Part shown: positions 47,991 to 57,616 of the stretch, one piece after another
How positions within the stretch are numbered: the stretch's first letter is position 1
Layout of the letters: every line of letters begins with the position of its first letter
NCBI GenBank assembly: GCA_021234155.1
Contig: JAJEKV010000017.1
Coordinates: 10,977,525 to 11,041,524, forward strand
DNA from: Isoetes taiwanensis
Taxonomy: Eukaryota; Streptophyta; Lycopodiopsida; Isoetales; Isoetaceae
Direction of reading: 5' to 3'
DNA: 64,000 bases
The notes under the pieces: generated by a model
Seen by the model: only the letters and a program-made list of their open reading frames with translations
Told to the model about the DNA's origin: nothing
Databases searched by the model: none
Translations under genes and position numbers: made by a program

Positions 47991-50900
47991 GGGACACCCA
48001 GATTGGGGCTTTCATCCCAGGTTAAGTAAACATAATACCGATGTTGAAATCATTATCTTACCCGCATGGGGGCTTTGACCTGGTTACTTGCTATCGCTTT
48101 TATTTAGTGGGAAAAGATTGGGAATGTATGTATTCATTTTTCAGGTGCGAAGGAGAGGATCTGGGGAGCTCACATTCTAAAACCATGTACATATCTCCAA
48201 GGAATGCTGAACATTGATTAGTTTAAAAACGAAGATTGTTCTTCCGAAGGCTATTAATGGAGAGAAGTTTTTAAGCAAGCTATACCATTGTACAAATTTG
48301 AAGTAACAAACATGGCTTCAAGAAAAATGCAAAAAGGGCAAACCGCATGTTTGAAGAGAATAAAGTGCGCAAAATGCTCTAATATGACGAAATAAAAATA
48401 TTAACAGCCGGATGAGTACAGATAAACAAAGATCATTCAACCCGATTTATTACCATATATCCTATAAGGTAGATGTTGCGTTATGGTTAAAATGTAAACC
48501 TTTATTATGTATGAAACGTTTCTTCAGATCTTCATGTTGTGCAAGCATCAAAAGAATATTTTTCCAAGGTTAAGCATAAGCCTTGGGTCTCAAGGTCTTA
48601 AGCTCAATGTCGAAGCTTTTCATCTTCTGATCTATTCATCTGCAAAATAGAAGAAAGTAGGCAAACACTTCGTGGCCCAAGGTCTTAATGCAACAACTTC
48701 TCATCTTATGCAATCCATTCATTGCAGATGTTATGGTTTATGATTGATGGTTCTCCATCAATCAAGATAAATGTGATGACAATGTACTAAAGATAATATA
48801 TTTTGAAGGTTCTGCTAACTCTTTAGAATTAGTACCAGTTCAATCTATTTTGTTTGTAGACGCATTTTTTTAGTGTTAGATCATATAGTGTCAAAGTTCT
48901 TTTTGCAAAATGGTCGGGCCGGTATTTACTGCTGTTGTCTCGAACTGGTGGATTTTAAAACAAGTAATTTCAAATTCTACCTCGCCTTTTAGCCGAAGGG
49001 AACACGGTAAAAAGCAAGGAGTCCATTCCATCCTATCATTGAAGTCAAGTATTCACATAATTGCTTGCGTAAGTCAAGTAAATTATCGTTTCCGATCTCG
49101 GGATTATATTCTTGCATTTAACTAAGTCGCAATTTGAGGGATTATATTCTTGCATTTAACTAAGTCAAAACTCGCCTCTAGTCGCCATTTATGGACATTC
49201 TATATGACGGAATCTAGGCTTGAATTTTATTATAGTATAATCAATTGCCTATGACAAAATAAACAATGGTTATGGTTCAACCTCAAATGTTCGAACCTAA
49301 CACAAAATCCTGGACTGTCGTCATAAAAAGTGGTGTTTTGATTACTTTGTTCAACTATATGCTCATCATACTAGAAAATATATATGGTCATTTTTACATC
49401 CAATAACTTTGGCACCAAGCATCTTATACACAGGGTGGCCTTTGTGCTGAGTTGAACAAAAGAACAGGGCTGCCACGATAAATTTCTTGTACATTGTAAT
49501 TGTTAGAGATGTGCAAGTGATCTATAAATTATGCAATATCATTTGCAAACGTTGGACATTTGACCATGCCATTTAATAGTATTGTTGTCAATGAAGTCAT
49601 TGTTAGAAGGAGAATGCAACTTGCCTTATATGCATATGAATTATAATCTCTCTCTATGTCGGTGCTTGCCCATAATTGTTTCTATTTATAAGTGTGAAGG
49701 TTGATTTAAAATGGGACTCGCTTGACCATAACTATTCCTATTTAAAACTTTAAAGGCTGGTTTTGGATGAGATCCCTTACAACGGGGCATCACAAATTTA
49801 AATAAGTTTGGCCCTTTCAAACATGATACACTATCTTTTGGTTACTATATAATACTTCTTAGATGCTTGCAAGGAACAACCTTTGAGGGAAGGTATACCT
49901 CAAGGTGGCTAAATAATTGAGTTAAATATCACATCACTTCCCCCAAAGGTTTAGCAACGGTTGACCGACTTATATAAGACAAAAAACTTTAAATACATCA
50001 AGCATTATTTAAATTCATCAAGCATAAATACGAGAGAAAAAACATTTAAATACATCAAGCATAAGTAAGCATTTCCTCCAATTACAAGATGTGTTGAACG
50101 TGGTGTGAACGATTAAAATATACATACACTCATGAAGCAAACATGATGTTCCCATCCGTAAATATCAGACTGTGATGCCGTGTTAAAACCATGGTATATT
50201 CTTGGAATATTGTGTTGTGTCATGTTAAAAAAAAAAAGTTGAGTGTTGAGTGATATTGTTGGAAAAAAAATCCAGGGAACTCTAGCATCTAGAATTTCCT
50301 AAAAGACGAAGTTTACATGTTTGACTCATCATCACGATGGGCCTGTTTTGCCTATTAGAAGTTTGTGATGGCTCTTGATGGTCGCAAAAATGGCAAACCA
50401 TCTTGCACGACGGTGCTGGCCATAACTGCCATATGTAAATCGTCCCTATAGAGAAAAAGAAATTATCGAGGATTTGTGGGTCAAAATTTTGATATTCTTT
50501 ATAAATTTCGAATAAATTATAGGTTTTTGTGCACCCCTTTCCCACTATCAACAAAGTGAAAAATTTTAAAATTTAAGTTGGCTATAAGAAGACGACACTG
50601 AAAATTTACACAGCATTCGCCATTTGCATTCCAACTAGAAATAGATGGTGTTGATTTTTGGGAAATACCCCACGTTTGCAAATATTCTAAAAATACCCTC
50701 CAAATGAAGAGCATTTTTGTAAATATCTTGATATAGTTTTGTGGCTCCTCAAATTCAAAAGGTATCTCCACAAATATTATAGACTAGAATAAAATCTTTC
50801 CAACAAGACCAAATTATGAATTTCACAAGTTATGTTCATTTGAGTTGGTTTTTATAACACTTTTTAAAACGCTGTAACTTGACGGTTCCAACTTCGTTTT

Positions 50901-51335
50901 AGACGATTCTATGATACTGAATAGATTTCACTAACGATCACACGAACGTTATTGCCATTTGATCCAAATACCCTATTTCCGATGGTATGTTTTGGGTATT
51001 TCATTCGGTGGCCACTATACAAATTGGATAATGATTTAAAGTCCGCCTGATACTCTGCAGATGAGAGCAAGTATATGTGAAACTTAGAAACTTCTTTCTT
51101 CCATGTAGGCAGCGAAAGGTCAAAGTTGAGCATGTGAGACGTGCATGGCAAACGCCGAAGCCGACGCCTCCACTTTTCCATAAGAATACAAAAATGCTCG
51201 TTCGAAGAAGCCTGGCCGTTTTCTTGTCTGGACTGGAGTAGCATCAACGCAAAAGCTCTAATTATCACATTATCTTAGCACAGTGGCATCGATCAAAATT
51301 CATATGGCCACTTACTTAGTTTAGCTTCTCGCAGA

Positions 51336-52813
51336 ATGAAGAACAGAAGCAGTTCCGGCCCCGACTTCAAAGGTCTCATTGCTGACAAACCTTGTGTCAT
51401 GGATTCCTCCTCCCTTCGCCCTGTTTCTTGTAAAATCTGGCTTATCTTGATCCTACTTCTCACAAATTTGTTAGCATTTGTTGCATTTTCGTCTAGATCT
51501 AGCGAGATCACCAGTAAGCTTTGCAGGACGGGTTATAATAGTGATCGGCACATTACAAGGTTCGGAGTTCTGACATCGGATATGCTTGTGAGAAAGCTGA
51601 ACGATACCATGATGATGTTGAATCAGAAAAAAATGACGAAATAGAGGGCAAGGATAGACAAATCGAGAAATTGAAAAGAGAAGTGAAAGAAGGATCATCT
51701 GCAGAGTTGGAAAGGCTAAGAAAGGAGCTACAGCGTCTTCAATCGCCGGCCTCATCCGCTGTGAGTTGCAGGTGCACTCGCGACGAATGCGATTGTTCTG
51801 CTTTGGATGAAAAGGAATTTCCTACTTCCAACGAGATTTGGCAGCTTATAGGCTCTAGAAAGCTTCCTTTCGGCTGGAATCCTGCATTAAAAATCCGATT
51901 CCATATTATCCCCATTGGCCATGCCTGTTTTCTGCTAAAGGACGACCTAGATCGTTATATGGATTACAAGATAGGAGAAATGTGTCCTGATGATTTGGAT
52001 CTGGCGCAGAAACTACTGCTCCATGGCTGCGAGCCCCTGCCTCGCCGGAGATGTTTCGCAAGGTCACCGCCGAATTTTCCCGAACCATATCCGGTGCCGG
52101 AAGCCAATTGGAAACTTCCTTCGGATGAGAGCATACTATGGAGTCCATACACATGCAAAAGCTTCGATTGCCTCAACGGCAGAGCAAAGGCGAAGGTATT
52201 TGCAGATTGTCTAGACTGCTTTGATCTTCAAGGCAGGGAATCGCGCAGATGGTTACCAGGAGCTGCTTCTCTGGATTTTAGCGTGGAAGAGGTTTTGCTT
52301 CTAAAACAGGGCAGCATCAGAATAGGGTTAGATCTGGGGGGCGGAACCGGATCCTTTGCAGTAAGAATGCAGGCCCTTAACGTCACCATTATCACTACTA
52401 CTTTAGATCTGGATGGACCTTTCAATAGCTTTGTTGCACTTAGAGGTGTGATTCCCCTGTATCTAACCATTTCTCAGCGCCTCCCCTTCTTCGATAATAC
52501 CCTCGATTTGGTTCATTCTATGCATGTTCTCAGCAGCTGGATCCCTTTGGAGATGTTCCAGTTCATCCTTTATGACATCTACAGAGTCCTGCGGCCTGGT
52601 GGCTTGTTTTGGCTCGATCATTTTTTCTGTCTCAAGCCCCAATTCAACAGCAGTTATCAGCCCTTGATTGACAAGATGGGTTTCCTCAAGCTTAAATGGG
52701 TTATTGGTAATAAGCTTGATCGGGGTCCTCAAGTCCAGGAAATGTATCTGTCTGCTCTTCTAGAAAAACCCAGGATCGGCAGTTTTAAATCTGGCACCAG
52801 AGATTCTGGGTAA
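51336..52813 (+). CDS. membrane-anchored SAM-dependent methyltransferase family protein, copy 3 (frameshifted)
   Basis: Same gene. The frame breaks at about 51,628, where seven A replace five inside the coiled-coil region, ending the first piece at codon 102. A second piece (51,671-52,813, 380 codons) covers the rest of the coiled coil and the whole methyltransferase domain through the natural stop. Near 51,890-51,913 it has one A more and one C fewer than copy 1; these cancel and change only about seven residues. Length is 1,476 plus the two extra A. Confidence 0.8.
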
Positions 52814-54221
52814 TCATTGCCATTGTTAGAAATACTTCTTTTCATTCATGGCCAGATCCAAGTGGTGGCTCCAACATCCAAGTGGTGGATGAAAACAGTG
52901 CTGGCCAAATGCTCGTCTGTCATTCCTTGCTTATCTGCAAATCTATATCATCTTTTCTTTCCTTTTTAAAACTCTCACTTAGTAGAAGTTTGACCATGAC
53001 TTTGACAAATATGGCGTATTGTAATGTGGTGGTATGCAATACAAAACGGATGTGTTTTGATACAAACATGTGATCTAAGTTGATTGTATATAACATTCCT
53101 CTATACCAGTGTTGAGCAAATTCTGGGGAACACTATAAACCAACCTGGTCGGAATTGAAAATTTTCCTATCAAGTTAGTGTATTGCAGAATTTTTCTGGC
53201 AAGTCTTCTTGTGGTTTTCTATTAGGACAATAGAAAGTTCCGGTTCTAAACACAAGATATCTAAGTGGCCAAAGTAACCATAAGAAATTTTTCGATAGGA
53301 CCTAAAAAGTTTGCCCAACACTGTACAATATGTAGAAGTGGTAGTAATTGACACGTGGTAATAAAGGCTATAGTACATAACTGTATTTTACACCTATTGT
53401 GTAGGCACTTACGCTTAGGCCCAAATTCCACTATGACACTATTACTTTTGCATCCAAACTATGGGGCTATCTTCCGGATCTGTGATTCCATGTTGTTCCG
53501 ATAGTTTTCTTCAATAAGAGACGATCTGTCGTTGTGGCAATTTTAGAACCAGGTAGAAGAAACTCTCGGGAATCTTGCCCAGGTAACATTTGAAATTAGA
53601 ACACCACGCCACAAATTTTTTTTGCCGATAATGGAATGCAAAACTTCGAGATTCTTGTTGTCATGGGTCTTGCGGTGTTCATCCACCCTTCCATCGTAGT
53701 GGAATCTAACATCTCTTTTAGTAGAACTTTGCAATAATTAATACTCTTGAAATGGCAAGATTCGTTTAGCCTTCAATCAAAACCTAATTGTCTCTATGGT
53801 CAACTTTAATCCATGAGTACGGACTCCCCTTGTAAGGAGCTAATTTGTTAGCCGAGAGTGGGTTTTAGCATCTTATTCCAAACTTTGAGCACATCCAAGA
53901 AGAGAGTGGGTTAGCATCTTATTGTAGATTTTGAGGATATCTAAATATCTGATGATCATGATTTGTCTTTTGGTAAATTTGCATACTTTATTTCTATGCC
54001 CAAAAAGGGAAAACACTCAAATCTTGAGACATTTGTAAGAAAATGACAATTGCTATAGTAATGGGCTTATTGACACATTGCAACAAAAGTTGCAGTATGC
54101 GACACTATTTTATGCTTATTGTGTAGGCACTAACACTTAGGCCTAGATTCAAAAGGACGTTATTACTTCTTCTTTTGCATCCAAACTCTCGGGCTATCTT
54201 CTAGGATATCTCATTGGTATA

Positions 54222-55118
54222 ATAACCAAATGCGGTTCTTGATCTCGAAGACTTTAGAGCTAAGTTCCTCCTTTCAAGGTGGGATCCCGGGCTATTGGAC
54301 GTAAGGTGTCTCCGTTACGCCTCCAATAGCACAAGTGGATGCCCCTCAACTTTAGGTGGTAGATGAGCTTGTCAAAGTAGATAAGTTGATGAACTACATT
54401 TATTAGATTTTGCTTGCTGTTGAAGTCATACCTCCTTCAGCAAAGCGACCTTTGGTCATCCCTAGGGACCAGCAGAAAGCAGTATAGAAATGGGTATGGG
54501 ATAAACTGTTCCATCCCAAAGTATCTGTTTTTTGGTGGCAAATCATTCATTGTTGTGTGCGTATTAATGTTGTGGTGCACAGATTTCGTCCAGACGTGTT
54601 TGCACTTTGTCCCCTATGTGCGGAGAGGGACGAGACAATTGAGTATTGCTTCTTTCTATGTCAACATGTCAGGCATGCTTGGATGTGGCTTCAAGGTCTT
54701 TTTCACTGCAGTTTGAATAGCCAACAGATGTTATTAACAGTCTACCCAGGCATAAAGGGCTTTTCATTTGGCTTCTGCATGGATCATTTGGTCCATTTGG
54801 AAGAGAAAGAATCTTCTCATATTCAAAAGTCAAGTTTGTTCTGATGCACAGGTTCTTATCGAGGCCCAATAATGAATTGTCAAAGCATTTGAGTGCTCAT
54901 CAATAGCTAATGAAGTTAAGAACCATATTTGGAAGCATTATCTTCACATTAATACTTACTGTGAGCTTTTGATCCCTCCTTACACTACTTAGATGTTGCA
55001 TTCGTGTGGGATGGATTTGCTCTAATAGATACTTTCTCCATTGAGTTTTTAGTCCCCATTGTACTTTGTTTGTAACTTTCTCTGAATAATAAAGGCTCGC
55101 ATCCTTCCAAAAAAAAAA
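54222..55118 (+). mobile_element. L1-type LINE fragment, copy 3
   Basis: Nearly identical to copy 1 across the zf-RVT region; poly-A at 55,109-55,118. The start (54,236-54,320) has small differences. Confidence 0.85.
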
Positions 55119-55296
55119 GTTCTTCCAGAAAAATCAAATCTTGAGATATTTGTCTACCCCTCCCCCCCCAACTTCCCTCACCCCCAATCCATTTCCCCAT
55201 CCCTCCCTGCCATGTGGTAAGTCCAAACGTGTGGCCTGGCAACGGTCCATGTGGACCTCCACGCATGTGCGATATTACCTAAAAAATGTGGAACTC

Positions 55297-55559
55297 TATT
55301 TATAACTTGAGCTTTCTTTCTCATTTCTACCTGTGGGATATATATCTCACGATTTGTAAAGAACCCTAAAAATAGAGAATGCCAAGAACCAAACTTTTTG
55401 ACGGATTTGAAAGCCTAATCATAGCCTAAAGATGCCAGATTTGTCTGATTCATGCCAAGAAATTTCGTCTTATCTCGTCTATGAAAAACAGGAATTGCGT
55501 AAAAGGCTGCATCTGGGATGAGGGCATTCAATCAGCTTTGGTATTTTGTCCGGGCAAGG
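55297..55559 (+). promoter_or_regulatory. TATA-type core promoter and possible exon, copy 3
   Basis: TATTTATAA at 55,297-55,305 and a donor-like site near 55,558. Being the last unit, it reads into unique DNA after 56,196 rather than into another 5' ORF. Confidence 0.35.
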
Positions 55560-56196
55560 TATGCATTACTCTAATTTTAGACTTAGATTGCTCTGAATTA
55601 ATATTTGTTACTGTAATCTACAGAGTTCTACATGTATGTCTTTTAGTGTCACTTTTCTTTACAAATTTGGAGCACATAAAATAGTTACTGGCATATACCC
55701 ATCTTTGCATAAGGCTACAATCCAACCTTCAAATCATACTCCGAAATTTCCACAAAAAAAAAAAAAAAAAAAATCAAAGTTCTTATTTGCATTAGCTTTG
55801 CCATTGTTTATCATCAAAAAATATTTTTCTAAGCACATTTGCATCTTTCTATCAAAAGCACCTAATGCACACACTTGAAGGATTGTCAGATTTTGCAAGA
55901 GGTGTCAAAACTAAAAAATGATTCATTTTGCTGATTTACAAAAAATTGCTTGCTGGTTTCTAGCATTGTGACCGCCTGCTTGACAAAATTTGACTTTCTG
56001 AGCATATTTGCATGATCTTATGTGAAAAAACTTAATGCACTAGATCTACAAGTATGTCAGAACTGGTACAAGGTGTCAAAAGTGAAAAACTTGGTCAAAT
56101 ATTTCATTTCCAAAAATTAGCTTGTTGCCAGGAGTATTGACCAAGTTTTGACTTGGTCTTAGGGTTGCAAATTTGAGAGTATTCTGCATGTTGTTC

Positions 56197-56507
56197 TGCA
56201 TCAGACTTTTGGGCATAGATTCTTTACATTGTTATATAGAATACTTTTGAATTTGAATCACATTAAAAAGCATGATTTCATTATTTGAAGAAAATAACGC
56301 AATTTTGAGAATTTTAAGCACACCTAATTTGCTCAAGCACAAATACTTTCACCTAGTTCTCGAGCCCAAGAAACTTGAGGTAAGTAACATACACATGTAC
56401 ATACAAATTATGTGTTATACTTGTACGTGTACATGATGATACTTGTAGAAGCCCAATAATGGCCCTACATTCTACACCAATAATTCACATCAATAATTTT
56501 ACTTCAC
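56197..56507. other. right flank of the tandem array and upstream region of the first 80-aa gene
   Basis: Unique AT-rich DNA. From about 56,318 to 56,550 it is similar to 56,998-57,235, the upstream region of the second 80-aa gene (shared words include CTCAAGCACAAA, TTATACTTGT and CCAATAATTCAC). Confidence 0.7.
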
Positions 56508-56514
56508 TATAAAA
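56508..56514 (+). promoter_or_regulatory. TATA box of the first 80-aa gene
   Basis: TATAAAA within TACTTCACTATAAAA, 43 bases from A of the TATA to the ATG. The same context and the same 43-base spacing occur before the second gene, so transcription should start only about 10-15 bases before the ATG. Confidence 0.75.
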
Positions 56515-56550
56515 ATAGCTCGACTCGGGGGTAGAGGTCATTCATCTTCC

Positions 56551-56793
56551 ATGGCTTCCTCGATGCCTCGTCCAGAGCACATCCGATCTTTCAAGTGCTA
56601 CTTGAGCTACAACGATCTGAACGAATGCGCTAGAAATGGTATTAATCTTGATCCGTGGCTCCAATCTAAAGCTGATGGTCCTGCTAGTGCTTGCAAGAAG
56701 CTCACTCATGTTGTGGTCCACATTTACTGGCTTCCTGATCAGGAAATCTATGAGCTGAATAGCATCGCGAGCTTTGGTGTTGATGATGAGTGA
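56551..56793 (+). CDS. unrecognised 80-aa protein, paralogue 1
   Basis: The ATG at 56,551 opens an 80-codon frame. Aligned without gaps to paralogue 2 it shares about 30 of 80 residues, including all three Cys (16, 26, 48), H10, H57, LDP (33-35), WLP (60-62), YE (67-68) and the acidic end DDE. Equal length, gapless alignment and conserved promoter strongly support real coding. The sequence is soluble-looking, with no signal peptide or membrane span. The core VVVHIYWLPDQEIYEL looks like a beta hairpin; this is inference. I know no family with this pattern. Just downstream, a GATATAATAATG..GAGTACCTATGAA segment is itself doubled at about 56,808-56,930. Confidence 0.75.
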   Translation: MASSMPRPEHIRSFKCYLSYNDLNECARNGINLDPWLQSKADGPASACKKLTHVVVHIYWLPDQEIYELNSIASFGVDDE

Positions 56794-57192
56794 ATCTGTA
56801 TCTGCTAAGGATATAATAATGACATGAGTACCTATGAAGTATGTATTACAATCAATGTTATCAGTGATGACTACTGTATGTGTTTATGATATAATAATGG
56901 TTTGAGCACCTATAAACTATGTAAGGATGTAATAGCACATTGAATATTGTTTGATGTATCATACCTGAGTGTAGTGTAAGGGTGTCCTCTTCGACTTCCA
57001 GTATATCTGCACACCTGAATTACTCAAGCACAAAAACTTCTACCATATTTAAATCCACAAAACATGTTTTAAAAGCATACACATATCCATACGAAAGATG
57101 TATTATACTTGTCTGTATACAACAGTCTTATACACGAGCAATAATGGCGGTAAAGTCTACCCCAATAATTCACCTCAATAATTCTACTTCAC

Positions 57193-57199
57193 TATAAAA
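57193..57199 (+). promoter_or_regulatory. TATA box of the second 80-aa gene
   Basis: TATAAAA within TACTTCACTATAAAA, 43 bases before the ATG at 57,236. The leader (GGGGCTAAAGTTCATTCATC) closely matches that of the first gene. Confidence 0.75.
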
Positions 57200-57235
57200 G
57201 CTTCTCACTTCGGGGCTAAAGTTCATTCATCTCCC

Positions 57236-57478
57236 ATGGATTTTTCACCTTCATCAGTTCACCACATCGAGGCGATCAAGTGCTCAATGAGCCACTCTGA
57301 TCTTGTCGGTTGCCTAGACAGGGGTCTTCTTCTTGATCCCTACCTGCGAAGAAAAGCTTTGGGCGCTGAGATTCGTTGCCCTCAGCCAATTCGTGTTATA
57401 ATCCATCCGATTTGGCTTCCTGAGCGCAATAGCTATGAGATATCAGGGATCACCACTACAGCTAGTGATGATGAATGA
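57236..57478 (+). CDS. unrecognised 80-aa protein, paralogue 2
   Basis: ATG at 57,236, stop at 57,476-57,478. Exactly the same length as paralogue 1, 685 bases downstream and in the same direction, so the gene and at least 240 bases of promoter were duplicated together and then diverged to about 38% protein identity. Conserved: HI at 10-11, KC at 15-16, C26, G30, LDP 33-35, KA 40-41, G43, C48, V54, H57, WLP 60-62, YE 67-68, I72, DDE 78-80. Three Cys plus two His could bind a metal, but the spacing matches no finger I know. Its 3' end faces the 3' end of the transposase gene (57,617) 138 bases away. Confidence 0.75.
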   Translation: MDFSPSSVHHIEAIKCSMSHSDLVGCLDRGLLLDPYLRRKALGAEIRCPQPIRVIIHPIWLPERNSYEISGITTTASDDE

Positions 57479-57616
57479 ATCACCTGTTTAGCATTGTATA
57501 GTGTAAGTGCTCTTGTGTTGAGATGATAAATGCAGAGCGTAATGAATAATAACTAGTCTATTGTAACTTGCATGTACTATATGATATAGTAATTATGTAA
57601 AAGAGCATTGCATACC

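Larger units (their letters stand above)
45387..56196 (+). repeat. 10.8-kb tandem unit, copy 3 (10,810 bp)
   Basis: Same content and order. Differences concentrate at about 46,720-47,420, 48,020-48,560 and 48,890-49,190. After the shared terminal ATGTTGTTC the sequence changes to unique DNA (TGCATCAGAC) at 56,197. Confidence 0.95.
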
